In this document: one piece after another, positions 19,295-28,252 of the stretch
Position numbering within the stretch: position 1 is the first letter of the stretch
Layout: each line of letters starts with the position of its first letter
NCBI RefSeq assembly: GCF_900167365.1
Contig: NZ_FUXL01000008.1
Span: forward strand, 124,001-188,000
Source of the DNA: Consotaella salsifontis
Lineage (GTDB): Bacteria; Pseudomonadota; Alphaproteobacteria; Rhizobiales; Rhizobiaceae
Length of the DNA stretch: 64,000 nucleotides
Reading direction: 5' to 3'
Position numbers and translations under genes: made by a program
Notes under the pieces: generated by a model
Database searches by the model: none
What the model saw: only the letters and a program-made list of their open reading frames with translations
What the model was told of the DNA's origin: nothing

Positions 19295-20308
19295 TTAGAA
19301 GTCGAAATTGATCATCTTGCGCATGATGAAGACGCCAAGCGACATCCAGACCAAGGCGGCTAAGATAATTAGTTTTCCTGTATTTGTATCGAACAGTATA
19401 AGCATGTAGTCCGGAGTCGTTAGATAGACGAGACCCGCAACAATCATTGGAAGAGACCCGATAATGATGCCCGAGGATTTTGCCTCCATCGACATCGATT
19501 GGATCTTCCCCTTCATTTTCTTACGGTCGCGCAAGACTCGCGAGAGATTATTGAGCGCTTCGGACAGGTTGCCGCCAGCCTGAGACTGGATGGCCAGCAC
19601 GATGGAGAAGAAGTTGGCCTCCGCCAGTGGCATGTCGTGGTAGAGCCGCTCCACCGCGTCGGCGGTCGACAGGCCCATCTGCTGCGCCTCGACGATCTTG
19701 CGAAACTCCGAGCGCACGGGCTCGGGCGCGTCGCTGGCGATCATTCGCAGACAGTCGTTGAGCGGCAGACCGGAGCGGACGCCGCGCACGATGACGTCGA
19801 CGGCGTTGGCGAATTCGTTGAGGAACTGCTTTTGGCGACGCTTGCGCAGCATCTGGATGGTCCAGCGCGGCAACCCCAGTCCGACGATAATCGCGAGACA
19901 AAGGACCACCGGCAGCGACCCGATGAAGAGCACGCCGATAAACGCCGTGGCGAGCCCAGAGACGACGCTGAAGAGAATGAAGTCGCGCCGCGAGAAGTTG
20001 AGGCCGGCCTGGGCGAGCAGGCGCTCGATCGGCAGTTTCGTCGTGTGCCGGTCGCGCTCCTTTTGCTTGGCCTCGATTTCCTTCAGCGAGCTCTGGATCG
20101 TGCGCCGCCGCTTGGCGGCCTCCTGAACGCGATCGCGCGCCGCGCGCTTGGCCTGGGCGTCGGTCTCGGCGCGCTTATAATGGCTGAGCCGGCTTTCGGC
20201 ATTGCGCTCCGCGTCGATGCGCGAATAGAGCAAGGCATAGGCCAGCCCTCCCGCCGCAACAGACGACAGAACCATGAGCAGCACGATGTTCAAGAGTGAT
20301 CCGGTCAC
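19295..20308 (-). CDS. tadB: Tad pilus inner-membrane platform protein TadB
   Basis: This 337-residue T2SF protein is paired with TadC. The start is a GTG at 20308 that overlaps the tadA stop (GTGA); the longer frame upstream lies within tadA and is rejected. It has an N-terminal helix, a highly charged cytoplasmic stretch (about 35-95, rich in Arg, Lys and Glu), membrane helices, and the T2SF core with FANAVDVIVRGVRSGLPLND. The final ~30 codons are strikingly AT-richer than the rest. Confidence 0.92.
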   Translation of the reverse strand: MTGSLLNIVLLMVLSSVAAGGLAYALLYSRIDAERNAESRLSHYKRAETDAQAKRAARDRVQEAAKRRRTIQSSLKEIEAKQKERDRHTTKLPIERLLAQAGLNFSRRDFILFSVVSGLATAFIGVLFIGSLPVVLCLAIIVGLGLPRWTIQMLRKRRQKQFLNEFANAVDVIVRGVRSGLPLNDCLRMIASDAPEPVRSEFRKIVEAQQMGLSTADAVERLYHDMPLAEANFFSIVLAIQSQAGGNLSEALNNLSRVLRDRKKMKGKIQSMSMEAKSSGIIIGSLPMIVAGLVYLTTPDYMLILFDTNTGKLIILAALVWMSLGVFIMRKMINFDF

Positions 20309-21798
20309 GGAAGGGTGACCTCCTGCGCGGCCGCGTCGAGGGCGGCGGCAAGGCGCTGATCCTCGCCGAAATAGCGCGCGCGGTCCCAGAAGGCCGGGCG
20401 GCCGATGCCGGTGGAGCGGTGCTGGCCGATGATCTTGCCGCCCGCATCCTCGCCGAGAATGTCGTAGATGAAGAGATCCTGTGTGGTGATGACGTCGCCT
20501 TCCATGCCCACGACCTCGGTGATGTGGGTGATGCGGCGCGAGCCGTCGCGAAGACGCGCCGCCTGGATGATCACGTCCACCGAGCCGACGATGATCTCCC
20601 GCACGGTGCGCGGCGGCAGCGAATAGCCACCCATGGCGATCATCGATTCCATGCGGTTCAGGCACTCGCGCGGACTGTTGGCGTGGATGGTGCCCATCGA
20701 GCCGTCGTGGCCGGTGTTCATCGCCTGGAGAAGGTCGAAGACCTCCGGTCCGCGCACCTCGCCCACGATGATGCGCTCGGGCCGCATGCGCAGACAGTTC
20801 TTGACGAGGTCGCGCATGGTGATCTCGCCTTCGCCCTCGATGTTGGGCGGGCGGGTTTCGAGGCGCACCACGTGGGGCTGCTGGAGCTGAAGCTCGGCCG
20901 AGTCCTCGCAGGTGACGATGCGCTCGTCGGCGTCGATATAGCGGGTCAGGCAGTTGAGCAGCGTCGTCTTGCCCGAGCCGGTGCCGCCGGAGATGACGAC
21001 GTTGCAGCGCACCCGGCCGATGATCTGGAGGATGGCCGCCCCCTCGGGCGAGATCGAGCCGAAGCGCACGAGCTGGTCGAGGGTGAGCTTGTCCCTCTTG
21101 AACTTTCGGATGGTGAGAGCCGGGCCGTCGATGGCGAGCGGCGGGGCGATGACGTTGACGCGTGATCCGTCGGGCAGGCGCGCGTCGCAGATGGGCGAGG
21201 ACTCGTCGACACGCCGGCCGACCTGGCTGACGATGCGCTGGCAGATGTTGAGGAGCTGCTGGTTGTCTCGAAAACGGATATTGGTCGACTGAACCTTGCC
21301 GTTCACCTCGATGAAGGTCTGGCGGGCGCCGTTGACCATGATGTCGGCGATGTCGTCGCGGGCGAGCAGCGGCTCCAGAGGTCCGTAGCCGAGAACGTCG
21401 TTGCAGATGTCGGCAAGGAGCTGTTCCTGCTCCGAGATCGACATCGCGAAGCTCTTGATCGCGATGATGTCGTTGACAATGTCGCGGATTTCCTCGCGCG
21501 CGCTTTCCGCGTCGAGGCGGGCAAGCTGGGAAAGATCGATGGTGTCGATCAGAGCGGCGAAGACCTGCGCCTTGGTCGTATAATAGCTTTCCGAGCGCTC
21601 GCGCACCTGCTCGGGCTCGGGAGCCGCTGCAGCGGGGGCCACCGAGGATGGCGGAATGAGCGCCGAAGAGGCGGCCGAGCGCGATGGGGAAAAGCCCGGC
21701 TCCGGAACAGCGGCAACGGGAGCGCGTGCCGGCACTGCCGGCTCGGCTGCCGCCGGCCTGGTGGTCTTGGGTCCTTCGTTGCCGCGCTTTCCGAACAT
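20305..21798 (-). CDS. cpaF: Tad pilus assembly ATPase TadA/CpaF
   Basis: This 497-residue hexameric secretion ATPase powers Flp pilus extension (and retraction in some species). The N-terminal ~80 residues are Ala/Pro-rich and low complexity. The core follows, with Walker [13 protein letters not shown], an acidic [10 protein letters not shown] box, Walker B-like IVGEVRGPE and a [10 protein letters not shown] His box. I chose the ATG at 21798 (MFGKRGNEG) because the extra upstream frame lies in cpaE. It is followed by tadB with a four-base overlap. Confidence 0.94.
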   Translation of the reverse strand: MFGKRGNEGPKTTRPAAAEPAVPARAPVAAVPEPGFSPSRSAASSALIPPSSVAPAAAAPEPEQVRERSESYYTTKAQVFAALIDTIDLSQLARLDAESAREEIRDIVNDIIAIKSFAMSISEQEQLLADICNDVLGYGPLEPLLARDDIADIMVNGARQTFIEVNGKVQSTNIRFRDNQQLLNICQRIVSQVGRRVDESSPICDARLPDGSRVNVIAPPLAIDGPALTIRKFKRDKLTLDQLVRFGSISPEGAAILQIIGRVRCNVVISGGTGSGKTTLLNCLTRYIDADERIVTCEDSAELQLQQPHVVRLETRPPNIEGEGEITMRDLVKNCLRMRPERIIVGEVRGPEVFDLLQAMNTGHDGSMGTIHANSPRECLNRMESMIAMGGYSLPPRTVREIIVGSVDVIIQAARLRDGSRRITHITEVVGMEGDVITTQDLFIYDILGEDAGGKIIGQHRSTGIGRPAFWDRARYFGEDQRLAAALDAAAQEVTLP

Positions 21799-21808
21799 GG
21801 CCGAGTGT

Positions 21809-23095
21809 CTATCCGTTCTTGGCAGCGAGGGCCGGCTGGCGGCGCCGCAGGCGGGTGAAAAGGTCAAACGGCGAGGCACGCTTCGCCCGCTTGGCTTCCC
21901 CACGTCCCGTTATGGCATGGGCCACGCGGTGGAAGGCCTCGACAGCGGAATGCTTGGGGTCCGTCTCGCCGATCATCCGGCCGTTGTTGGCAGCCGCGCC
22001 GAAAACAGCGGGATCGAAGGCGATTTCCGCAAGCGGTTCCATCTCCAGCGGCTCAGCGAACTCGAAGGACGAGATTTCCGGCCGCTTGGGGATGGCGAGC
22101 TGGTTGAGGATAAGACGCGGCGAGCGGTCGTTGGGCCTCATCCGCTTCAGCATCTCCACCAGATTCTTGGCGTTGCGCAGATTGGGCAGATCGGGGGTCG
22201 CGGTGATGACGATCTCGTCCGAGAGGGCGAGCACGGTCTTCGTCCATTCGTTCCAAGTGTGCGGAACGTCGAGCACCACGATTGGCGCGCCGCGCTGGGC
22301 GGTTTCGATCAGCGGATTAAATGCGTCGGCCGAGAAATCGTAGGTCCGATCGAGAATAGACGGTGCGGCGAGCAGCGACAGGTGATCGGTGCACTTGGTC
22401 AAAAGGCGGTCCAGGAAGACGTCGTCCATGCGATCCGCCGAAAAAATCGCTTCGGCGATGCCCTGCGGCGGGTCCTGATCAAAGTTGATGTTGGCGGTGC
22501 CGAAGGGCAGATCGAGGTCGGCGAGAACGACGTCGGTCGAGAACAGCTGCGAGATCGACCAGGCCACATTGTGGGCGATCGTCGAGGAGCCGACGCCGCC
22601 CTTGGCGCCGACGAAGGCAAGGGTGCGGCCCAGCGGCTCCGCGTCCGGCGCGACGAAGAGATTGGCGATGACCGACAGGATGTCGCCCATGGACACCGGC
22701 GAGACGAGATATTCCGAGATGCCGCGACGGATCAGTTCGCGATAGAGGGTGACGTCGTTGGTATGGCCAATGATGACGACCTTGGAGCCAGGGTCGCAGA
22801 CGTCGGCCAAGGCTTCCAGATCCTCCAGAAGCTGCGGTGCGCCGACGCGCGATTCGAGCATGACCAGATTGGGGGTTGGCGCGCTGGCGTAATGTTCCGC
22901 CGCGGCGCGGATGCCGCCCATGTGGACGCGGAGATGCGCCTTGACCATGCGCCGATCGGCCGCCGCCTGCTCCACCGCTTCGGCCACCGCCTCGGTTTCG
23001 CAGAAGGCCTGAATGGAGATGCGCGGGATCGGGCGCACCCGCTCGAGCTCGCCATCCATCGCGGCGTCCTCCCCGGTTCCGTTGACGTCGACCAT
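21809..23095 (-). CDS. cpaE: Tad pilus localisation ATPase CpaE/TadZ
   Basis: This 428-residue protein of the ParA/MinD superfamily places the pilus machine. An N-terminal receiver-like domain (about 30-155: NLVMLESRVGAPQLLEDLEAL ... IRRGISEYLVSP) precedes the ATPase fold. Its P-loop reads AKGGVGSST, so the usual GK[ST] lysine is replaced by Ser, a degeneracy also known in CpaE relatives. The start at 23095 follows GGGAGGGA. It sits between cpaD and cpaF in the standard order. Confidence 0.9.
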   Translation of the reverse strand: MVDVNGTGEDAAMDGELERVRPIPRISIQAFCETEAVAEAVEQAAADRRMVKAHLRVHMGGIRAAAEHYASAPTPNLVMLESRVGAPQLLEDLEALADVCDPGSKVVIIGHTNDVTLYRELIRRGISEYLVSPVSMGDILSVIANLFVAPDAEPLGRTLAFVGAKGGVGSSTIAHNVAWSISQLFSTDVVLADLDLPFGTANINFDQDPPQGIAEAIFSADRMDDVFLDRLLTKCTDHLSLLAAPSILDRTYDFSADAFNPLIETAQRGAPIVVLDVPHTWNEWTKTVLALSDEIVITATPDLPNLRNAKNLVEMLKRMRPNDRSPRLILNQLAIPKRPEISSFEFAEPLEMEPLAEIAFDPAVFGAAANNGRMIGETDPKHSAVEAFHRVAHAITGRGEAKRAKRASPFDLFTRLRRRQPALAAKNG

Positions 23096-23109
23096 TGCTT
23101 CCCTCCCGC

Positions 23110-23838
23110 TCACCAGTCGTAGTCCACGTTGGAACTGGGCGTTACCGCCCCTGTCGGATTGCCGGTGCGATAGTCGCCGATCACCTGCGTGCGGCGCTCG
23201 GCGTCGATCTCGCCCAGGCCGCGCGGGCTCAGCAGGTCGCGCGGATCGGCGATCTGGGCAGCGAGGTTCTGCTGACTGGCGCAACCGAAGTTGAAGTAGT
23301 TGCGGTTGTCGGAGGTGTTGGCCAAGTCCTCGGGCCAACGGCCACACGGGTCTGTCTTGGCGGCAAGTGTCACGTAGGCGAGATGGATCGGTGCCGGCCC
23401 GCCGAGATCCGCCGCCGGATAGGGCTGGACCAGGATGCGGTTGCTGCCGACGCCATTGGCCTTCAGCGCGGCGACGACGTCCCGCGTCACCAGATCGGCG
23501 GCCAGCGCATTGCCCGAGCCGCTGGGCTGGAGCACGCGGATGGTTGTGGCTCGGGCCGTCTTGAACCGCCCGGCAAAATCGCGGACCCGCTCGCGGTCGG
23601 CGGAGGAAAGCCGGCCTTCGGTCGAAACAACCGGTATATCGAGCCCCACCTCGGCCTCGGAGACGACAATCGGGTGGCGGGTGCGGTAGTCGTCCGGGAT
23701 CGCACCGACCTCTACATGGTTGCGGTCGGCACACGCCGAAAGCGCCATGGCAAGACCAAGAGCGAGAGCCGCGGGGCGGGAAACGGCACGAGTCAGGGAT
23801 GAAGGCGTGAACACTGTGGCTCTCCTCATGCCGATCAC
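23110..23838 (-). CDS. cpaD: Tad pilus lipoprotein CpaD
   Basis: This protein of about 242 residues has a lipoprotein signal (ALGLAMALSAC). The CpaD domain follows, with VSEAEVGLDIPV, RVRDFAGRFK and the closing NYFNFGCASQQNLAAQIADPRDL. It assists the secretin CpaC in the outer membrane. The start may be the GTG at 23838, which overlaps the cpaC stop (GTGA), or the ATG three codons later at 23829. Both give a full signal peptide. Confidence 0.88.
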   Translation of the reverse strand: MIGMRRATVFTPSSLTRAVSRPAALALGLAMALSACADRNHVEVGAIPDDYRTRHPIVVSEAEVGLDIPVVSTEGRLSSADRERVRDFAGRFKTARATTIRVLQPSGSGNALAADLVTRDVVAALKANGVGSNRILVQPYPAADLGGPAPIHLAYVTLAAKTDPCGRWPEDLANTSDNRNYFNFGCASQQNLAAQIADPRDLLSPRGLGEIDAERRTQVIGDYRTGNPTGAVTPSSNVDYDW

Positions 23839-25430
23839 TTGTAGATGTAGCCGACGATGCCGTGGTACCGGCCCGGAGGCAGATCGGTCTTCATGGCGCC
23901 GTAGATGCGGTTGACGCGACCGAGGAAATTGGCCGAGCCGTCGCTGGAGAAAGACAGGCCGTCGTCGGGCCGCGCCAGCGCCTGGCGCGCCACCGGACGA
24001 ACCAGATAGGGCGTGACGATCACCACCAGTTCGGTTTCGTAGCGCTGAAAGTCGCGGCTGCGGAACAACGTACCGAGGATCGGCAGCTTCGACATGCCAG
24101 GCAGCCCCGAGACGACCTGGCGAACCTCGTCGCGCACCAGGCCGGCGATGACCAGCGATCCGCCGGACGGCAGCTCGACGGTCGTGTCCGCGAGGCGCTT
24201 CCTGAGGCCGATGAGGCCAACGCCGGAGGAATAGGCGTCGCCCGGAATGTTGTAGGGCGTCTCGAAGGTTGGCTCGGAGACCGAGGTGCGGATCTTGAGC
24301 GAGATGCGCCCCGGCGAGAGCACCACGGGGGTGAAGTCCAGGCCGATGCCGTAATCGATCGTCTTGTGCTCGTAGCTCACCTTGGCCGGATTGACGACCT
24401 GCTTGGTGACGCCGTTGACGTCGACATATTCCACCGAGGGCGGCGTCGTGTCCTTGCCGCTGGGGACCTGGAACTCGCCGCCGACCTTGAAGCTCGCGGT
24501 CTCGCCGGAGATGGCGGTGAGGCTGGGTTCGGCGAGGGTGCGCATCACGCCGGCCTGCTCCATCGCACTGATCTGCGAATCGATGACCGATGAGCCGACC
24601 GTGCCGGATAGGGAGGCGCCCGAAGCGGAAATCGCCTTGCCGAGGCCAAAGGGACTGTCGCTGACCGCGCCGAAGGCAATGCCGTCGATGACGCTGTCGA
24701 TGGTGCCGTTGAAGCCGAGCTGCTTGACCACCGAGCGCTGCACCTCGGCGACAGTCACCTTGAGCGTGACCTGATCCTCGCCGGCAATCTGAAGCAGGTT
24801 GACGATCTGGCTAGCCTGACGGTCTTCGCTGCCGATTGCAGCGTCGCCGCCATTACCGCCCACCGTCTTGAGGTATTGGCCGGTGGTCGCCTCGCCGCCG
24901 GTGACATAGATCCGGGCGAGTTGAACGGCGCGATCGGCCTGCTGCGGGGTCTCCACCGTGCCAGTCAGCACGACGTTGTCGTTCAGCATCTCGGCCTTGA
25001 CGTCGGAGCCGGGAATGTACTTCGCGATGGTCCTCTCGAGACCTGAAATGTCCCGCTCGATCCGAAGGTCGAGAACGGCAACCTCGCGACCGGCTGCGTC
25101 GAAGACGAAAACGTTGGTCTGGCCGACCTGCTTGCCGAAGATATAGATGCGCCGCGCCGTGCGCGTCACGGCGTCCGCCACCTCGGGATTGGCGACCAGG
25201 ATGTCATGCGCGTCGCGCGGCAGATCGATCACCTTGGACTTGTCGAGACCGAGGCTGATGGTCTGGTGCGGGCGGCTGATGGCCATCACCGAGCTTTCGG
25301 CGAACGCCGGAGCAGTTCCCACCAGCATCGCGACAAAGGCGATCACGGCCATCGCACCCGCCAAGCTGAGCCGTGCCGAGGGAACCGTACGAGGAGATGT
25401 TTCGGAGATCCGGTTCATGGCGCTCGTCAC
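23835..25430 (-). CDS. cpaC: Tad pilus outer-membrane secretin CpaC
   Basis: This 531-residue secretin forms the outer-membrane gate for Flp pili. It has a signal peptide (AMAVIAFVAMLVGTAPAFA), a pilus N-terminal domain (about 50-125, LVANPEVADAVTRTARRIYI), and a BON-like middle segment. The secretin domain (from about 240) ends with VELPSGGSLVIAGLVRDEV and LPILGTLFRSRDFQ. The GTG start overlaps the cpaB stop; an ATG four codons in (25418) is an alternative. Confidence 0.93.
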   Translation of the reverse strand: MTSAMNRISETSPRTVPSARLSLAGAMAVIAFVAMLVGTAPAFAESSVMAISRPHQTISLGLDKSKVIDLPRDAHDILVANPEVADAVTRTARRIYIFGKQVGQTNVFVFDAAGREVAVLDLRIERDISGLERTIAKYIPGSDVKAEMLNDNVVLTGTVETPQQADRAVQLARIYVTGGEATTGQYLKTVGGNGGDAAIGSEDRQASQIVNLLQIAGEDQVTLKVTVAEVQRSVVKQLGFNGTIDSVIDGIAFGAVSDSPFGLGKAISASGASLSGTVGSSVIDSQISAMEQAGVMRTLAEPSLTAISGETASFKVGGEFQVPSGKDTTPPSVEYVDVNGVTKQVVNPAKVSYEHKTIDYGIGLDFTPVVLSPGRISLKIRTSVSEPTFETPYNIPGDAYSSGVGLIGLRKRLADTTVELPSGGSLVIAGLVRDEVRQVVSGLPGMSKLPILGTLFRSRDFQRYETELVVIVTPYLVRPVARQALARPDDGLSFSSDGSANFLGRVNRIYGAMKTDLPPGRYHGIVGYIYK

Positions 25431-26245
25431 TTCTTGGTGGTGATGTCGACGGTCTGCCCGTAGCGGACGATACGGACCTTGTTCGGCTCATTGTTCTGCT
25501 GGGCGAGGAGGAAGGCGGCATAGCCCGGCGTGCCGGGCACGGAGTCGGCAAGCGAGCGGAGCGACAGGACGAGCTTGTCGGCGACCTGCTGGGCGACCGT
25601 CAGCGCCTCGGCCTGCTCAGGCGTCACCTCCAGCGTCGCCGTCGAGCCCACCACCACCTTGGTACCGTTCTGCTCCTCAATGGTCTGATCGATGGCAAGA
25701 ACCCTAAGGTTCTTGATGATCGTTTCCGTATCGAACTGGTTGCCGGCGTTCTCGTTCTGATTGCGCCGCGTCATGATGACGTCGACATGGTCATTCGGAA
25801 GGATGAATCCGCCGGCGGACGTATCGGCAGATATCTGAACGGCGACAGCGCGCTTGCCGGAGGGCAGGATGGCCGACATGAAGCCGTGATCAGTCTTGAT
25901 GAGCTTGCTCTCGCGCACCGGCTCGGAAGCGAAGAAGGACTGGCGCGCCACCGCGCCCTTGAGCTCGTCAATGGCGTCGGGGCGTTTGCTCTTCAGGATG
26001 AAATCAGGGCTGACCCCGTCCTCGGGCCATTTCTGCCAGGCGAGCATGCCGTCGACGGTGGACCCCATCGGCATGTCCTTGGACGTGACCAGAACCTCGG
26101 TCAGCTTGATGGGTGGCTCGGCCGGCGCAGCGGTAATGACGACTGGATCGCCCGTGTTGGACGAGGTCATGTTGAGCGCGATGAGCGCCGCCCCTCCAGC
26201 TGCCAGGAGAGCGATTCCCATCACCGCGAGCCGCGCGAGTTTCAT
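25427..26245 (-). CDS. cpaB: Tad pilus assembly protein CpaB/RcpC
   Basis: This 272-residue periplasmic protein is anchored by an N-terminal helix (LAVMGIALLAAGGAALIAL). An SAF-domain region (about 45-115: VLVTSKDMPMGSTVDGMLAW) is followed by the RcpC domain with AVAVQISADTSAGGFILPNDHVDV. I chose the ATG at 26245, seven bases after AGGAG, not the TTG directly before it. It is the first gene of the cpaB-to-tadB run, in which most genes overlap. Confidence 0.92.
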   Translation of the reverse strand: MKLARLAVMGIALLAAGGAALIALNMTSSNTGDPVVITAAPAEPPIKLTEVLVTSKDMPMGSTVDGMLAWQKWPEDGVSPDFILKSKRPDAIDELKGAVARQSFFASEPVRESKLIKTDHGFMSAILPSGKRAVAVQISADTSAGGFILPNDHVDVIMTRRNQNENAGNQFDTETIIKNLRVLAIDQTIEEQNGTKVVVGSTATLEVTPEQAEALTVAQQVADKLVLSLRSLADSVPGTPGYAAFLLAQQNNEPNKVRIVRYGQTVDITTKK

Positions 26246-26392
26246 CAAAAGACTCCTGCGAGACGCCCTCCCATGGAGAGCAGGCAGGAATCGTTATGGC
26301 GCGGAAACCCTCAATGTATGGTTAACAAACCACTATGGATAACGGTTAACATTTGCCTTCCGTGCGCTCGACCTGCGAAATCTTCCTCAACG

Positions 26393-26911
26393 TCAACCGA
26401 GAAGATTGGGCACCATCTGCGCCGCGGGCCCCACCCAGCTCAGCGCAGGAAACGCCATGAGCCCGGCGGCACCCAAAGCGACGCCATAGGGCACACCGAC
26501 ATGGGGCGACAGAAGTCGGTCGATAAAGGCGACCCCCGTGATCGGGGCGATAACACCGCGTGCGGTCAGCAGAAGCAGCGTCAGGGCGCCGCCCAGAAGG
26601 CCGCTGACCAAAAGAAAGATCAGCAGCGCCTCGCTCGGGCCGAACCAAAGCGCCGCGGCGGCGACGAGCTTGGCGTCGCCCCCGCCCATCCAGCCCGCAG
26701 AGAAGAAGCCGATCACGATCACCAGCGCAACGAAACCGACCGCCGCATGGAGCCCGATGGTCGCCAGCGGCATGCCCGCCATGGGCGCGGCGATGAAGAA
26801 GCAAAGCGCAAGGCCAAGCGTCAATTTGTTCGGGATGGTCATCGAAAGAATGTCGGAAATCGCCGCCGCGATCATGGCGAAAGGGAACAAGAGAAGAAGA
26901 AGCACCATCAT
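26393..26911 (-). CDS. cpaA: Prepilin peptidase CpaA/TadV (A24 family)
   Basis: This 172-residue integral membrane aspartyl protease cleaves the leader of Flp prepilin and TadE-type pseudopilins. The two catalytic aspartates are Asp20 (DILSMTIPN) and the Asp of GGGDAKL near residue 78. About five or six membrane helices are visible, and the N-methylation domain of larger enzymes is absent, as in TadV. Two ATG codons stand in tandem at the start. A 147-bp spacer with two GGTTAAC motifs separates it from cpaB. Confidence 0.9.
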   Translation of the reverse strand: MMVLLLLLFPFAMIAAAISDILSMTIPNKLTLGLALCFFIAAPMAGMPLATIGLHAAVGFVALVIVIGFFSAGWMGGGDAKLVAAAALWFGPSEALLIFLLVSGLLGGALTLLLLTARGVIAPITGVAFIDRLLSPHVGVPYGVALGAAGLMAFPALSWVGPAAQMVPNLLG

Positions 26912-26977
26912 CGCTCGATCCCGCCTACCTCGATTCGCGAAGTGTGAAGCACAGCGCCGACGATAGCCGTCTCTGCC

Positions 26978-26992
26978 TTAGGGCAAGGTTAA
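26978..26992. promoter_or_regulatory. CtrA-like box between cpaA and the plus-strand pilus genes
   Basis: TTAG, seven bases, TTAA matches the CtrA consensus with one mismatch. On the minus strand it reads TTAACC-, which fits the commoner half-site. It lies 67 bases before the cpaA start and about 105 bases before the start at 27097, so it could serve both directions. Confidence 0.4.
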
Positions 26993-27096
26993 GAGGTGAT
27001 GGCCGTCCATCCTTGTCGACGCGGAACGCGCGCTTAAAGCTTCATTCACCAAGGCGGCGTTACTTATCGGCGGTCAGCCGAACGGAGTCGACGTCC

Positions 27097-27570
27097 ATGC
27101 CCGTTTTTCCTTCCGCGCGTCTCCTTGCCTCGGCCGCTTTCGCTCTTGCGGCGATCGTCGCGGCACCGGCCGCCAGGGCCGAGACAGACCCAATGCTGGA
27201 GGTCATCGTCGACCACGCGAGGGTTCTCAAGATCGACCGACCGGCCGCGACCGTCATTGTCGGAAATCCAGCCATCGTCGACGTGACGGTCCACGACTCG
27301 GAAACGCTGGTTCTCACCGGCCGGTCCTATGGCATTACCAATCTCATCATCCTCGACGATGCGGGCCAATCCATTATGGACGAGTCCGTTGTGGTCCAGA
27401 CCTTCGAGAACAAGACCGTCCGCATCTATCGGCAGGCGGAACGCGTCACCTATGCCTGCGCGCCCGAATGCGAGCCGACCGTCACCATCGGCGACGAAAC
27501 CTCGGCCTTCGCCCGGGCGACGAGCCAGTTCAAGACACGCCAGGAAATGGCCCTCGGCGCGGCGAAATGA
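27097..27570 (+). CDS. Secretin-like pilus N-terminal domain protein
   Basis: This 157-residue exported protein has a signal peptide (LLASAAFALAAIVAAPAARA). It consists of the pilus-formation N-terminal domain found at the start of CpaC (VIVDHARVLKIDRPAATVIV, GNPAIVDVTVHDSETLVLTG, GITNLIILD) without any secretin barrel. I chose the ATG at 27097 for the signal peptide. It diverges from cpaA and probably helps build or stabilise the CpaC channel. Confidence 0.8.
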   Translation: MPVFPSARLLASAAFALAAIVAAPAARAETDPMLEVIVDHARVLKIDRPAATVIVGNPAIVDVTVHDSETLVLTGRSYGITNLIILDDAGQSIMDESVVVQTFENKTVRIYRQAERVTYACAPECEPTVTIGDETSAFARATSQFKTRQEMALGAAK

Positions 27571-27676
27571 CATCCCTCGCAGGCGCCTCGAAGCAACAGC
27601 GTGGGTGAATCCGTCACCTGATGGTAAGGTTCGCTGGCCTATTCTCCGGCGTATCGACGTGCGGCGGAGACTTCGA

Positions 27677-28252
27677 ATGCGCCCCGCAGAGGCCAAGGAC
27701 ACGCGGACAGAGCCAAAGGGGGCGGCGCCCGGCCGGGTGCCTCGTGGTCTGCGCGCCTTCCTGCCCCACAGCCGAGGTGCGACTGCGATAGAGTTCGCCA
27801 TCCTTGCCGCTCCTTTCTTCGCCCTGGTCTTCGCCATTCTAGAGACATCGACGGTATTTCTCGCCGAGATGACCCTGGACCGCGCCGTCGATCAGGTCGG
27901 GCGGGAGCTGAGGACGGGTGAGGTCCAGAGGGACGGGGACGATGCCGGCAGATTCCGCAGCAGGCTATGCGCGCAAGTCGATTTCCTGATGGATTGCGCC
28001 AAGCTCGCCATCGACGTCAAAGCCTATGGCAAGTTCTCCGACATTCCCTCGACGCCGCCTATCAAGGAGGGCGCTCTCGACACCGCGAACTTCGGTTTCG
28101 CGCCGGCTGGCGAAAAGACCATCATGGCGCTCAGAGTCTATTACCGATGGCCGATCTACACCGACGTGATGCGCAAATATCTGGCCGATCTCAGCGACGG
28201 CTCCTTCCTCGTCGCCAGCGTCGCAGCCTTCCGCACGGAGCCTTTCGAATGA
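27677..28252 (+). CDS. TadE-like pseudopilin
   Basis: This 191-residue protein has a short basic leader and then the TadE signature G-ATAIEFAILAAPFFALVFA, where the residue after Gly-Ala-Thr lies at the prepilin-type cleavage region and Glu is the conserved +5-like position. The rest is periplasmic (DRAVDQVGRELRTGEVQ). CpaA is the expected processing enzyme. Its stop overlaps the start of the next pseudopilin (ATGA). The frame upstream of 27677 is not supported. Confidence 0.82.
   Translation: MRPAEAKDTRTEPKGAAPGRVPRGLRAFLPHSRGATAIEFAILAAPFFALVFAILETSTVFLAEMTLDRAVDQVGRELRTGEVQRDGDDAGRFRSRLCAQVDFLMDCAKLAIDVKAYGKFSDIPSTPPIKEGALDTANFGFAPAGEKTIMALRVYYRWPIYTDVMRKYLADLSDGSFLVASVAAFRTEPFE

Noticed and set aside
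19340-19400. AT-rich end of tadB as a sign of recombination
   Set aside because: The codons still encode the expected TadB C-terminus with normal length, so it may be only local codon drift.
25373-26947. A 524-codon plus-strand frame across cpaB and cpaA
   Set aside because: It is antisense to cpaC (5' end), cpaB and cpaA, all with family motifs; composition is typical of an antisense frame.
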